From contig ONIY01000014.1 of the NCBI GenBank assembly GCA_900318065.1, positions 1 to 51,727 of the forward strand: a stretch of DNA of 51,727 nt, written 5' to 3'. Every line of letters begins with the position of its first letter. Within the stretch, counting starts at the first letter, position 1. Below the pieces are notes generated by a model. The model ran no database searches. It had not been told where the DNA came from and saw nothing but the letters and a program-made list of their open reading frames with translations. Origin of the DNA: an uncultured Prevotellaceae bacterium. GTDB lineage: Bacteria > Bacteroidota > Bacteroidia > Bacteroidales > Muribaculaceae. Shown here piece by piece: positions 1-9,477 of the stretch. A program made the translations under genes and the position numbers.

Positions 1-560
1 GGGTGCTCGTCGCGGGCGGTGTTGATGCACTTGTTCAGCTCAACGCTTTGCATGGGCAGGTCCCATGCCGCCATGTGCCAGCGAATGGCAAGTAGCTCAT
101 CGTCATAGATCTCCAGTCCACTCATCAGTGCCAGCATTGCCGATTTCTCGCCGTGGCCCATGGGGAAGTTGCTGTAGTTCACGTCATAGCTTGCCACCTC
201 ACGCCAAATGCCGTCGTCGCCTTTGCGCTTCTTGATGGCAGGGTGGTAGATGTCGGCCTTGCAGATGTCGTGCAGCAGGGTGGCTATTATCACGCTGTCG
301 CGCTTGAGCATGGGTTCGAGCTCGGGCTTCATGGCGATTGCCATCTCCCGCAGTTTCAGACCCGCCTTGCAGGTGTTGAGCGAGTGCACCAGCAGCCCGC
401 CATCGCTGTTGAGGTGATGGTTCACACTTGCTGGGGCAGTGAAGAAGTGCATCTTGCCCTCGTCGAGCATCTCCACAAGTTCGTCAACTCCCTCACGTCC
501 TGTAGACTTGAGCAGTTCAATAAACTCGGCTTTGCGTGTTTCAATTTCTTGTTTGTTCAT
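1..560 (-). CDS. HD-domain hydrolase, C-terminus outside window
   Basis: Partial gene: it starts at ATG 558-560 (protein begins MNKQEIETRKAEF) and runs off the left edge after about 186 codons without a stop. The middle holds an HD-type metal-binding pattern: NHHL followed by LLVHSLN, then LLHDICKAD (the His-Asp pair), then GHGEKS. HD proteins of this size are usually phosphohydrolases acting on nucleotides or nucleic acids, but the substrate cannot be read from sequence. The gene upstream on the same strand (600-971) ends 39 nt before this start, so the two may be co-transcribed. The HD family call is fairly safe; the specific function is unknown. Confidence 0.72.
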   Translation of the reverse strand, partial: MNKQEIETRKAEFIELLKSTGREGVDELVEMLDEGKMHFFTAPASVNHHLNSDGGLLVHSLNTCKAGLKLREMAIAMKPELEPMLKRDSVIIATLLHDICKADIYHPAIKKRKGDDGIWREVASYDVNYSNFPMGHGEKSAMLALMSGLEIYDDELLAIRWHMAAWDLPMQSVELNKCINTARDEH

Positions 561-599
561 CGTGTATGGATTGTTATAAATTTCTTGATGTGTAGTGAA

Positions 600-971
600 T
601 TAGTCGCGGTTTTTTCTTTTCCTTTTTCTCTTTCGTTGGCGTTTGTTCTTCTTGCGCAGGTATTTCACCCATGCGTAGTGCTTGCGGTGCTCCAGGTAGC
701 TGGGGTCGTCCTCGTGGCGATAGGCCTCGCGCTCAAAGCCAATGCTCAGGTAGGCATTGTCCTTCATCACAAGCCGGAGCAGCCACTCAATGAGATAGAT
801 GAGGTAGAACGGGATATAGAGCAGTTCACGCATTTGTGCAGTGTGGATGCGCTCGTGGTTGATCAGTCGCTCGTTGACGTGCACGTTGGGGTGGACAAAA
901 AATATCCCGAACAAATTAATCGCCGCATGCCTGCGTGATGGGGGTAAATATTTGCTGCGAACTATCTTCAT
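600..971 (-). CDS. Small membrane-associated protein with HExxH motif
   Basis: A 123-residue protein of a type common in Bacteroidales but without an assigned function. It carries NHERIHTAQ, in which HERIH fits the zinc-binding HExxH pattern of metallopeptidases, followed by a hydrophobic stretch (LLYIPFYLIYLIEWLLRLV, residues about 51-69) that could sit in or on the membrane, and a later FEREAY whose Glu might be a third ligand. The C-terminus is a highly basic tail of Lys and Arg. It is far shorter than true membrane metalloproteases, so it may be a minimal or non-catalytic relative. A -7 box lies at 992-999 upstream of its start. Confidence 0.7.
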   Translation of the reverse strand: MKIVRSKYLPPSRRHAAINLFGIFFVHPNVHVNERLINHERIHTAQMRELLYIPFYLIYLIEWLLRLVMKDNAYLSIGFEREAYRHEDDPSYLEHRKHYAWVKYLRKKNKRQRKRKRKRKNRD

Positions 972-991
972 CTTCTCTTCCTATCAACTTG

Positions 992-999
992 CAAAGATA
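992..999 (-). promoter_or_regulatory. -7 promoter box for the small HExxH protein gene
   Basis: TATCTTTG on the minus strand fits the Bacteroidetes -7 consensus TAnnTTTG and lies 20 nt upstream of the start at 971. No clear TTTG -33 box is seen at 19-21 nt. It is followed by CAAGTTGA, as at 27083-27090. Confidence 0.5.
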
Positions 1000-1090
1000 G
1001 TTAATAGTTTTCAGTTATAGGTTATTAGTCGCGAGAAATTTTAGTTGTTGCAGTTTTTTAGGGAGGTTGCGGGATGTTCCCGGGCTTTCT

Positions 1091-1125
1091 GTCCTTCGTC
1101 CTTTGTCCTTCGTCCTTTGTCCTTT
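1091..1125. repeat. Heptamer tandem tract GTCCTTY x5
   Basis: Five consecutive 7-nt units (GTCCTTC, GTCCTTT, GTCCTTC, GTCCTTT, GTCCTTT) between the HExxH gene and the terminator of the secreted-protein operon. The complement (RAAGGAC) recurs in the tract at 40469-40548. No coding role is apparent; the rest of 972-1213 holds only the promoter box and the terminator. Confidence 0.85.
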
Positions 1126-1132
1126 TAAAGTA

Positions 1133-1164
1133 GAGGCTGGAATCTTGGTGTGGATTCCAGCCTC
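1133..1164 (-). terminator. Hairpin terminator of the 1214-5172 operon
   Basis: Perfect 12-bp inverted repeat (GAGGCTGGAATC / GATTCCAGCCTC, 8-nt loop) 50 nt beyond the stop of the minus-strand gene 1214-3235. No long U-run follows (TACTTTAAAAGG), so termination strength is uncertain. Confidence 0.7.
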
Positions 1165-1213
1165 AATGGTGTTAGCCCTGTTCTTGTGTGGGCGTTATGG
1201 ATGTAGCGATTAC

Positions 1214-3235
1214 TTATTTCACTGCTTTAGTCGTCTCACGTGAGCCATCGCTGTAGGTCTTGACAATGATGTTCATGCCGCTGAATGGCACGTTGCTCTC
1301 CACGCCAGCCACGTTGTAGTAACGCACGGTCTTGACGGCCTTGGCGGAGTTGACAGTGCCTATGGCAGTCACGTTGGTGACATTTACCTTCACGCTGGCT
1401 TTCACGCTTGGGTTGCTTGCCGAGGTGGCAGTGATGATGGCATTGTCGCCACCTGCTTTCTGGTCGTTGACAGCAGTGATTTTGCCGTTCTCGTCGACGG
1501 TGACTGCCTCTTCGTTGCTCGACGACCAAATGATTTCGCTATTAGCTGGATCCTCAGGAATGAGAGAGGCCACAAGGTCAATGCTCTTGCCCTTCTCAAG
1601 GTTAATCTCACTGTTGCCCTCGATGGTGAGGCTTTGAACAGCTCCCACGGGAACTTCATAGGCACTCTGCCCCCACACAAATGACAGGCTGCTAAAGGTG
1701 ATCTCGCTGTTGTAGAACGAGATGGCCTCATTCTTGTTGCCAAAGCGGTTCATCACATACACCTTTGTGCCATCGGTAACGAGCGACTGTCCGTCGCATG
1801 AGCCCTGTGCCAGTTGCACGTTGTCATCAATCTCAAGTGTTTCCTGGTTGAATTTGTAGAGAATCATCTCAGAGCCAAAGCTTGCCGATGGAGTGAGGCC
1901 GCGCTCAATGGCATAGAAGTTGCCGTCGGTGCCTTCATAACCGCCAAAGAAGCCATGCTGCATCTGCATATTGCCAGTGGCAAGCACTGTAGCGGCAGTG
2001 GCATTGCCATTACTGCGGTCAAACTGCATGAGCCATGACTGGCGAGCCTTGTTGGCAGGAGTGTTGGTGTAATTGGTCTCACCTATTGTGTAGCCATATT
2101 TTGCTGTTCCCATCAGGTAGATGTGGTCGCCGGCAATGGTCATAGTGGGCATTTGCCATGCCGAACCGCTGATGGTCGACTCATAGAACTGCAGCCAGTT
2201 CACGTTGAGGTTGGTGTCGAGCTCGGCAAGTGCCCAGCTGCCGTTGACGGTTGCTGGAATGACACTCTTGCCGCCAATCGAGAACTCGGTGCCAGCCACG
2301 CCGGCAATCCAGGTTGCCATGTAGAGCTTGTTGCCCACTACCTTGAGTGCGCGCACGTTCTCTTGAGTTGCCTCACCCTCGCTCACGAGGTGCTTAACGT
2401 AGTTGCCATCCTGGTCAAACTTGATGACAAACATGTTGCCCACGGTGGTTTGAGCATTGCCGTTCCAGCTTGCCACATTGTGGACGGGAATGGTCACGCC
2501 ATCGGTGGTGAGAGTGGCACACATGAGACCACCCACATAGATGTTGCCCTCGTTGTCGATGTCGAGAGCATAGGTCTTGATGCCCTGACCAATGTTGCGG
2601 CTGGTCTGGCTCCAAGCGGGATAGGTGGCCTCGTCGGCAGTGGCATTGGCCTCAATCTCGCGCGTCCACTCGATGCCGCCATCGGCATCAATTTTAATGA
2701 TGAAGCTGCGGAAACTGCGCGCCTCCACGGTCCATTCGTAGTCGAAGTTGTTGCCCTTCGCATCCTTGATGGTGATATTGTCGCCCAGGTGACCCTCGGT
2801 GTGACGCAGGTTGACAAGCGCCACGAGTCCGCCATCGGCAGTTGCAGCCACCCAGTTCTCGTTAACGGCAGCCTCACCGTTGGTTTGAGCCACAGTCCAT
2901 ACGAGTTCGCCGTCGGCACTGAGTTTCATGATCAAGAGACCTTGATTGGCACCATTGCCGCTGTAGTCGATTCCTTGTGCAAGATTGGTAGCGTTGGTGC
3001 CATCGGTGAGCACTGTCATTTGCTCGGCAGTGGTAGAGCCAATGTTGCCAATGCAATAGAGGCCACCATCCTGTGCAAGCACCATCTGGTTGCCCTGTGA
3101 CGTGAGAGCCTGTTCGTTTTGGGTGTTCTTCACAAACTTTGCCCATAGCGTCTGTGTGCCGCCAAGAGATTGTGCGCTTGCCAGCATCGATGCCGATGCC
3201 AGCACAGCGACTGCTAAAAGTGTAATTTTTTTCAT
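1214..3235 (-). CDS. Secreted propeller-like protein with BIG2-type Ig domain and sorting tail
   Basis: 673 residues. Signal peptide at residues 1-21 (ends ...LASAQS). The bulk (about 25-530) contains recurring blocks like LLIMKLSADGELVWTV, FIIKIDADGGIEWTRE and MFVIKFDQDGNYVKHL, typical of beta-propeller proteins that repeat a 'K-x-D-x-D/N-G' turn. Residues about 535-625 resemble a bacterial Ig-like group 2 domain (IIWSSSNEEAVTVDENGKI). The end (YYNVAGVESNVPF ... YSDGSRETTKAVK) resembles the C-terminal tails of type IX-secreted proteins. It lies 35 nt after a paralogue (3271-5172) and is probably the second gene of that operon. Ligand or substrate unknown; an adhesin or surface-binding role is only a guess. 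Confidence 0.75.
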   Translation of the reverse strand: MKKITLLAVAVLASASMLASAQSLGGTQTLWAKFVKNTQNEQALTSQGNQMVLAQDGGLYCIGNIGSTTAEQMTVLTDGTNATNLAQGIDYSGNGANQGLLIMKLSADGELVWTVAQTNGEAAVNENWVAATADGGLVALVNLRHTEGHLGDNITIKDAKGNNFDYEWTVEARSFRSFIIKIDADGGIEWTREIEANATADEATYPAWSQTSRNIGQGIKTYALDIDNEGNIYVGGLMCATLTTDGVTIPVHNVASWNGNAQTTVGNMFVIKFDQDGNYVKHLVSEGEATQENVRALKVVGNKLYMATWIAGVAGTEFSIGGKSVIPATVNGSWALAELDTNLNVNWLQFYESTISGSAWQMPTMTIAGDHIYLMGTAKYGYTIGETNYTNTPANKARQSWLMQFDRSNGNATAATVLATGNMQMQHGFFGGYEGTDGNFYAIERGLTPSASFGSEMILYKFNQETLEIDDNVQLAQGSCDGQSLVTDGTKVYVMNRFGNKNEAISFYNSEITFSSLSFVWGQSAYEVPVGAVQSLTIEGNSEINLEKGKSIDLVASLIPEDPANSEIIWSSSNEEAVTVDENGKITAVNDQKAGGDNAIITATSASNPSVKASVKVNVTNVTAIGTVNSAKAVKTVRYYNVAGVESNVPFSGMNIIVKTYSDGSRETTKAVK

Positions 3236-3270
3236 AAAAAACTTGTTTTAAATTATTGATTATTATGAGT

Positions 3271-5172
3271 TTAGTTTGTTCCTAAAAGGATGTTGTAAAC
3301 AGCGGTGATGTCGGCGCTGGTGATGTTGCCGTCGTTGTTGACATCGGCATTGAATGACTGCGAAGATGGAGTGCCCAGGATGATGTCGTAGATTGCAGTG
3401 ACATCGGCACTGGTCACTGAGCCGTCGCCATTCACGTCGCCAGTGATGGCGGTGGTGAACTGCTTTACTTCAAACGGCAGTTCAAAGGCCGCCAGCGGCA
3501 TGGCAAACGATGAGAAATAGCCTTGCTCGTTCTTGGGAATGGGCGACGTGTGGATGTCGCTGTTAATGTACTGGAAATCCTGGTAATAACCACTCACGTT
3601 GCCGTCGTCGTCATAGTCTTCAAGCACCTTGCCGCGGCTCATGGTGTAGAGCATGTTGCCAGTGGCGCGACATGTGACAGCGGTGGGCTGTGAGCCACCT
3701 TTTATGAGATGATAGACGGTGCCTGGCTGCAGGTCGTCGCTGCTGAGTGATGCCATATAGATGGTCTGCTGGCCCTGGTTGTAGCCGTAGACGTAGAGGC
3801 TGTCGTTCTGTGCCTCGAAGCAGCCTGGCCAGCCGTTGATGGCTGTGTTAGGCACGGCAGTGCCGCTTGGTGAGATGGTGGGAAACGCTTCCATGCTGGT
3901 GGTGCCGGCTTGCCAAGCACCCGTTGAAGCGTCAAGTTTTATCACAAATCCCTCTCTCGAAGCGTTTTGCGTGGCAAGTGAGCCCCCCATGCCGTTATCG
4001 AGGTTAAAGTTTCCCATACCGTTAAGGATTATGCTGCCGCCTGCCACCTGCAGGTCGTTCCATTGCATGATGCTGGTTTTGTTCTTGTTGGTGAGCATTC
4101 CCTTGTAGAAGCGCGACCACAGGGGTTGCAGTTGCTTGTCGAGGCATGATAGCAGGATGCTCTGGTTGCCGTCGGGGGTGCTGTAGGTGTCGTTCCCCAC
4201 GGTGATGTAGTCGCTCGCCGAGGTGCCTTTGACAAAACTCGACAGGACGATATTGTCGCCATTCCATGCCAGGCGGGTCATTGCCTCGGCAGCACAATGT
4301 CCTTGAGTGGTAAATGTGTTGGTGACGAAACCGTTGGAGTCAAATATTGCCACAAAGAGGTCGCCACGAGTCTCTTGTGTGTCGCCATTCCACCCCTGGG
4401 TGTTGTGAGGGGTGAGCACCAGGGCAGTGCCATCGGCACGATAAAAGCTCATGGGATTGGAGTAACGTCCTGCCACATAGCAGTTGCCGCTGGCATCGGC
4501 GATGATGTCCTCAATAGCGAGGGCGTCGAAGGTGCCGTTAGTATAGTTGCCTGTGGCGGCAGGCTGGGCAGCGGTGCTCAAGTCGATGGTGTGCGTCCAC
4601 TGCAGCGCGCCGTTGCCGTCTATCTTCATCAACAAGCCGCGGTAGTAGCGGCTCGCTTCGTCGCTCTCGAGTTGCCAGGCAAGCGTGGTGGTGACGCCAG
4701 TGGCATCGGTGATGAGGATGTCGCTGGTGCGCATGTTGTCGGTGTGGCGCACCTTGGTGGCAACATAGATGCCGCCATCGGGGGCTGTTGCCACGTGGCC
4801 ATCGCTGAACTCGCCGCTGGTGGAGTAGACCACCCACTGGAAATTGCCGTCACTGCCGGTCTTGATGATGTTGAGGTTGTTGTTATAGCTGGCTCCCTCA
4901 TAGGGTGCTCCGGTGCATATCGTCTCGCCGCCGTAGTAGACCGAGAGCGTTGGGTCGTTATATTCCTTGGGCCAGCCACTGTCGCCCACGCCCTGAGTGG
5001 TGCCCGAGAGCATCACGTAGTAGATGTTGTCGCCGTCGAGCACCATGTCGCTACCCATGGTGGGAGGACACGCTTCAAAGAGATGTGCCCAGCTTGTGGT
5101 TATGTTCTCGTTTTGAGCAGCGGTAGTAATCACTGCAAGCATCGAAATAAGTGTTATGTATAATTTGCGCAT
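3271..5172 (-). CDS. Secreted propeller-like protein with C-terminal type I dockerin
   Basis: 633 residues with an N-terminal signal peptide (cleavage near TTAAQNEN). The body has the same repeated style as its downstream paralogue (NIIKTGSDGNFQWVVY, LLMKIDGNGALQWTHT, LFVAIFDSNGFVTNTF). The last ~60 residues are two dockerin-type calcium repeats, DVNGDGSVTSADVTAIYDII and DVNNDGNITSADITAVYNIL, each with the DxNxDGxxxxxD loop. Dockerins pair with cohesins in cellulosomes; in Bacteroidales they often occur without a known partner, and no cohesin is visible here. First gene of a minus-strand operon, with a promoter at 5207-5238. Confidence 0.78.
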   Translation of the reverse strand: MRKLYITLISMLAVITTAAQNENITTSWAHLFEACPPTMGSDMVLDGDNIYYVMLSGTTQGVGDSGWPKEYNDPTLSVYYGGETICTGAPYEGASYNNNLNIIKTGSDGNFQWVVYSTSGEFSDGHVATAPDGGIYVATKVRHTDNMRTSDILITDATGVTTTLAWQLESDEASRYYRGLLMKIDGNGALQWTHTIDLSTAAQPAATGNYTNGTFDALAIEDIIADASGNCYVAGRYSNPMSFYRADGTALVLTPHNTQGWNGDTQETRGDLFVAIFDSNGFVTNTFTTQGHCAAEAMTRLAWNGDNIVLSSFVKGTSASDYITVGNDTYSTPDGNQSILLSCLDKQLQPLWSRFYKGMLTNKNKTSIMQWNDLQVAGGSIILNGMGNFNLDNGMGGSLATQNASREGFVIKLDASTGAWQAGTTSMEAFPTISPSGTAVPNTAINGWPGCFEAQNDSLYVYGYNQGQQTIYMASLSSDDLQPGTVYHLIKGGSQPTAVTCRATGNMLYTMSRGKVLEDYDDDGNVSGYYQDFQYINSDIHTSPIPKNEQGYFSSFAMPLAAFELPFEVKQFTTAITGDVNGDGSVTSADVTAIYDIILGTPSSQSFNADVNNDGNITSADITAVYNILLGTN

Positions 5173-5206
5173 ATTTCTAAAATGAAAATCTAATTTTTAT
5201 CGACTG

Positions 5207-5238
5207 CAAAATTACATCCTCTGAAGTCTCTGGACAAT
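5207..5238 (-). promoter_or_regulatory. Promoter of the 5172-1214 operon
   Basis: Minus strand: ATTG (-33, 5235-5238), 20 nt, TAATTTTG (-7, 5207-5214), about 35 nt before the ATG at 5172. It is divergent from the promoter at 5285-5316. Confidence 0.65.
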
Positions 5239-5284
5239 CGCTATAATTTGTGTATTTTATGCTTAAAAGTAGTGATATTTGGGT

Positions 5285-5316
5285 ATTGTGCACGGGAGTG
5301 AATAGTGGTAATTTTG
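5285..5316 (+). promoter_or_regulatory. Promoter of the TonB-receptor operon
   Basis: ATTG (5285-5288), 20 nt, TAATTTTG (5309-5316), 22 nt before the ATG at 5339. It has the same two boxes and spacing as the divergent promoter at 5207-5238, so the two transcripts may be co-controlled. Confidence 0.65.
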
Positions 5317-5338
5317 CATGCTCAAAGTATAAATAATA

Positions 5339-8119
5339 ATGAGGAAGACAATTGTCATATATCTGCTCATGGTGCTCTTGGCATTGCCTGCGTGGGGATA
5401 CACCCTGCGTGGCACTGTGCGCGACAAGGCCACCGGCGTGGCCGTGGAGTTTGCTCTGGTAGAACTCTCGCCGGGACAGCGCACTGTCTTGACCGACGCC
5501 CAGGGCCATTACACCACGAGCATTGCGGCAGGAAACTTCACGGTGACGGTGTCGTTTATTGGCTACAAGACTGTGACCCAAAAGATTACCGTCAACCAAA
5601 ATCGCACTCTTGACTTTTACCTTGAAGAAGATGCGCAACTGCTCGACGAGGTGGTGGTTACTGCCAAGGAGCAAACGGGACTCACAAGCACCTCACGCAT
5701 CGACCGCGATGCCATGGCACACCTGCAGCCAACCAGCTTTACCGACCTGCTCGAACTGCTGCCAGGCAACATTTCCCAAACCCCCGAGATGGGTAGCGTG
5801 AACTCCATTCAGCTGCGCGAGACAGGAAACCTCACCGCCAGCGGGGCAACGAGCAACAGCGAGAACTATGCCATCAGTGCCCTGGGCACTCTCTTTGTGG
5901 TGGACGGCGCACCCATCAATGGCGACGCCAATATGCAGAACGTGCCTGGAACAGGCAGCGACATGTCAACCCCCGAGGGCAAGCGCGACATGACCAACCG
6001 AGGCGTGGACATGCGCACCATCTCAACCGACAACATCGAGAGTGTGGAAATCGTGCGCGGCATCCCCAGTGTAGAATATGGCAACCTCACCAGTGGAATG
6101 GTCAACATCAAGCGATTGCGCCGCGCAACACCTCTCACTGCACGCTTCAAGGCCGACGAATACAGCAAACTCGTGAGTGTGGGAAAAGGCTTTCATTTGG
6201 GAAAAAGCGACCACATCATGAATGTTGACGGCAGTTACCTTGACTCGAAAATCGACCCACGCAACAACCTTGAGAACTACAAGCGCGTGACAGTGTCGGG
6301 GCGACTGAACATGCGCTTCAATCGCCCCAGCCTGGAGACATCGTGGATTACGGGAGTGGATTATACGGGTTCCTTCGACAACTCCAAGACCGACCCCGAC
6401 TTGAGCGCACTCAAGATTAACGAATATAAGTCGAGTTACAACCGCTTGAGCTACACCAGCGACATAACCTTTAGTTTCACCAAGCTCTCATGGATCAAGC
6501 GAGTGAACGTCAACACCTCGGCAAGCTATCAGGCCGACAGGCTGGAACGCCACAAGCAGGTGGCTCCACAACGTGCGTCGATAGCGCCCACGTCGATGGA
6601 GGAAGGTGTGCACGACGGTCAATACCTGCTCAACGACTACACAGCCCATTACATAAGCGATGGCAAGCCGGTGAACCTTTTTGTGAAGTTTAAGGCCGAG
6701 GGAAACCTCAACTACAAGGCGATGACCAATGCCTACAAACTGGGTGGAGAGTGGACTCTGTCGAAGAACTATGGCGACGGGCAAATCTATGACTTGACGC
6801 AACCTCTCTCGGCTTCGTGGGTGACACGTCCACGCGCCTATAAGGACATTCCTGCGTTGAAGGTTCTCTCTTTCTACGTTGAGGACAACCTGCAAGTGCC
6901 AGTGGGCAAGCATCGGGTGGAACTGCAGGCAGGAGTGCGCAGCATCCAGCTCGTGGGGCTCGACAGCCGTTATACACTTAGCGGTAAGATGTATTTTGAT
7001 CCGCGCATCAATGCCAAGTGGGAATTCCCTGCTGTCAAGATTGGTAAGCGCCAGTTAAAGCTCTCATTGGCTGGAGGATATGGTGTCACTACTAAGATGC
7101 CCACAGTGAGCCACCTGTTTCCTCAAGCGCATTACAACGACTTTATACAGCTCAATTACTACGACGTGCTTAATCCTCAAGAGCACAGCCATGTGAGCCT
7201 GCGCACCTACATCGATGATGTCACCAACTATGGCATCAAGCCAGCCGTCAATCACAAGTGGGAAGTGCGACTCAGTGGCGAGATAGGCAAGAATCGTTTC
7301 TCTATAACCTATTTCAAGGAGAAGATGAACTCAGGTTTCCGCAGCATGAGCCACTATCAGCCCTATGGCTACCGAAAATATGACGCCAACGGCATACAAG
7401 CCGAATATGTCACTGGCCCACCGTTGCTTGACACCATCCCCTATACCGACGTGATGGTCCTGGACGGATACACCATGACAACCAATGGCAGCCGTCTCGA
7501 CAAGGAGGGAATAGAGTTTACCATCAACACTGCCCGCTGGCACAAAATCGCCACAGCACTCACCGTCACTGGCGCATGGTTCAGGTCGACATATACTAAC
7601 TCGATGATGCTCTACGACCCAGTGAGCGATGTGGTCGACGGTGTGCCAGTGAACAACCGTTACATAGGGTATTACAATTACAATGAAGGACGTGTGAACA
7701 ACCGCTTCAACACCAATTTCATGTTTGACACGCAGATAACACGCTGGGGACTCATCTTCACAACTACCGTGCAATGCATGTGGTGGGTGAGCACGCGCAA
7801 ACTGTGGCAGAATGGTGTGCCCGAGAGCTATCTCGATGTGGCCGACGGGCAGTTACATCCTTACACCGAAGCCCATAAGAGCGACCCAATACTGCAATTT
7901 CTCACCAAGTATTACAACGACAACCTATATAATCGTTTAACAACTCCCATTGCACTATATGTCAACCTCAAGGCCACAAAGCAGGTGGGAAAGCACCTGA
8001 AAATCGCCGTCTTTGCCAATCGCTTGATAGACTACCTCCCCGACTACAAGAGCAATGGACTGATGGTGCGCCGAACCAGCGACCCTTATTTTGGTATGGA
8101 ACTTATTTTCTCATTATAG
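5339..8119 (+). CDS. TonB-dependent outer-membrane receptor
   Basis: 926 residues. A signal peptide (ends ...PAWGY) is followed by a carboxypeptidase-regulatory-like domain at about 21-105 (LRGTVRDKATGVAVEFALVE ... VSFIGYKTVTQKI), then a plug domain from about 110 (LLDEVVVTAKEQ, LLPGNISQTPE, VDGAPINGD, IESVEIVRGIPSVEYGNLT) and a long beta-barrel ending in YFGMELIFSL, with the usual terminal aromatic/hydrophobic strand. Such receptors bring substrates across the outer membrane using TonB-ExbBD energy. No SusD partner follows; instead a DUF4876 lipoprotein and a DUF6850 barrel do, so it is not a classical glycan-uptake pair. The substrate is not evident. Confidence 0.93.
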   Translation: MRKTIVIYLLMVLLALPAWGYTLRGTVRDKATGVAVEFALVELSPGQRTVLTDAQGHYTTSIAAGNFTVTVSFIGYKTVTQKITVNQNRTLDFYLEEDAQLLDEVVVTAKEQTGLTSTSRIDRDAMAHLQPTSFTDLLELLPGNISQTPEMGSVNSIQLRETGNLTASGATSNSENYAISALGTLFVVDGAPINGDANMQNVPGTGSDMSTPEGKRDMTNRGVDMRTISTDNIESVEIVRGIPSVEYGNLTSGMVNIKRLRRATPLTARFKADEYSKLVSVGKGFHLGKSDHIMNVDGSYLDSKIDPRNNLENYKRVTVSGRLNMRFNRPSLETSWITGVDYTGSFDNSKTDPDLSALKINEYKSSYNRLSYTSDITFSFTKLSWIKRVNVNTSASYQADRLERHKQVAPQRASIAPTSMEEGVHDGQYLLNDYTAHYISDGKPVNLFVKFKAEGNLNYKAMTNAYKLGGEWTLSKNYGDGQIYDLTQPLSASWVTRPRAYKDIPALKVLSFYVEDNLQVPVGKHRVELQAGVRSIQLVGLDSRYTLSGKMYFDPRINAKWEFPAVKIGKRQLKLSLAGGYGVTTKMPTVSHLFPQAHYNDFIQLNYYDVLNPQEHSHVSLRTYIDDVTNYGIKPAVNHKWEVRLSGEIGKNRFSITYFKEKMNSGFRSMSHYQPYGYRKYDANGIQAEYVTGPPLLDTIPYTDVMVLDGYTMTTNGSRLDKEGIEFTINTARWHKIATALTVTGAWFRSTYTNSMMLYDPVSDVVDGVPVNNRYIGYYNYNEGRVNNRFNTNFMFDTQITRWGLIFTTTVQCMWWVSTRKLWQNGVPESYLDVADGQLHPYTEAHKSDPILQFLTKYYNDNLYNRLTTPIALYVNLKATKQVGKHLKIAVFANRLIDYLPDYKSNGLMVRRTSDPYFGMELIFSL

Positions 8120-8123
8120 AGGA

Positions 8124-8142
8124 GTTATCAGTTATCAGTTGT
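8124..8142. repeat. Short CAGTNNN heptamer tract
   Basis: About 2.5 heptamer units (GTTAT CAGTTAT CAGTTGT) between the receptor and lipoprotein genes; same word family as 36556-36604 and, inverted, 19553-19601. Confidence 0.6.
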
Positions 8143-8161
8143 AAAATAGTAAGTTAAAGCA

Positions 8162-9466
8162 ATGATAAAGAAGTTTTATATATTAGCATTAATGAGCGTG
8201 GCTCTGATATTGTGGTCCTGCGATGACAAGTTGAGTGATGTTGCCTCATCAACATCGCTGCCAGTTCATCTCAACATCACCATGCCTGCCGATCTCGAAA
8301 GTGCAGTTGGAGGAGAGATAAGCGACGAAGTCTTCGAGATTAAAAATGTTACTACTGGCCGCGTGACTACCTACACTTCACGCAACGACATCAATCTCAA
8401 GCCAGGACTCTATGATGTGAGCTACGAAGCACTATTAGAAATTACCGACGAGAATGGCAACGTCAGCAGCAAAAACATCCAGGCTTTCACGCAAGGTGTG
8501 GAAATCAGTGCCGACAACAGCACCATCAATCTTGTGACCTATGTATTTGTTCCAACCGACGACTTCATCATCAGCGAGGTGTTCTTTGCTGGCACACTGC
8601 GTCCCACTGGCAACCAGTACTATGGCGATGACTATGTGAAAATCTACAACAACACCGACCATGTGCTCTATGCCGATGGGCTAACCTTCCTTGAGTCGAA
8701 GTTCACCACAACGCAGAAGTATAACTACCGCCCTAACGTGATGGCAAGCGCTTTTACCGTGCAAGCAATATACACCATTCCAGGTAGTGGCACCGATTAT
8801 CCTGTGCAGCCTGGTGAAGAGTTGTTGATATGCGATACTGGAATCGACCACCGCGTGGCCAACGAGAACTCCTTTGACCTGAGCCATGCCCACTTTGAGT
8901 GGTTTGACGTGTCTACTTCGCCATCGCACCTTGATATAGACAGCCCCACAGTCCCCAACCTCGACAAGTGGTACTGCTACACGCTCTCGTTCTTCCTGCT
9001 CCACAACCGTGGCTTCAAGGCATGGGCGCTGGCGCGAATTCCTGTCGACAAGGAAGAATACCTTGCCAATTATCTCTATCGCTATAACTATGAGATAATT
9101 GTCGAGGCGGGAACCTATCCAATGTCTCAGCAGGCCTATAAAATGCCCAACGAGTGGATTGTCGATGCAGTGAATTGCAGTGTTGAGGCCGAGTATGCCT
9201 GGAACGTGACACACTCGTCGCTCGATCGTGGCTATGCCTATTGCGGCACTATGGACCATGACAAGACACGTTATTTTCACAGTGTGCGTCGCAAGATGCT
9301 TTATCTCAAAGACGGCAGGCCAGTGCTCAAGGACACCAACAACTCCAGCGACGATTTCAACAGCCACGTCATTGCCAGCGAGATTGAACGCCAGGGCACA
9401 GCAATTGATTATTTAGGCAGCAAGTGCACTCAGCTAACATGGGATGGAGTTGCACCAATTAATTAA
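8162..9466 (+). CDS. DUF4876 lipoprotein
   Basis: 434 residues. The N-terminus is a lipoprotein signal with lipobox LILWSC and the lipidated Cys at residue 20, followed by DDK. The rest matches what I recall of the DUF4876 family, secreted Bacteroidales proteins encoded beside TonB receptors; recognisable parts are ISEVFFAGTLRPTGNQYYGD and VKIYNNTDHVLYADGLTF (reminiscent of lamin-tail-like repeats). It is the second gene of the operon and probably works at the cell surface with the receptor. Molecular role unknown. Confidence 0.75.
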   Translation: MIKKFYILALMSVALILWSCDDKLSDVASSTSLPVHLNITMPADLESAVGGEISDEVFEIKNVTTGRVTTYTSRNDINLKPGLYDVSYEALLEITDENGNVSSKNIQAFTQGVEISADNSTINLVTYVFVPTDDFIISEVFFAGTLRPTGNQYYGDDYVKIYNNTDHVLYADGLTFLESKFTTTQKYNYRPNVMASAFTVQAIYTIPGSGTDYPVQPGEELLICDTGIDHRVANENSFDLSHAHFEWFDVSTSPSHLDIDSPTVPNLDKWYCYTLSFFLLHNRGFKAWALARIPVDKEEYLANYLYRYNYEIIVEAGTYPMSQQAYKMPNEWIVDAVNCSVEAEYAWNVTHSSLDRGYAYCGTMDHDKTRYFHSVRRKMLYLKDGRPVLKDTNNSSDDFNSHVIASEIERQGTAIDYLGSKCTQLTWDGVAPIN

Positions 9467-9477
9467 TGCAGTACATA

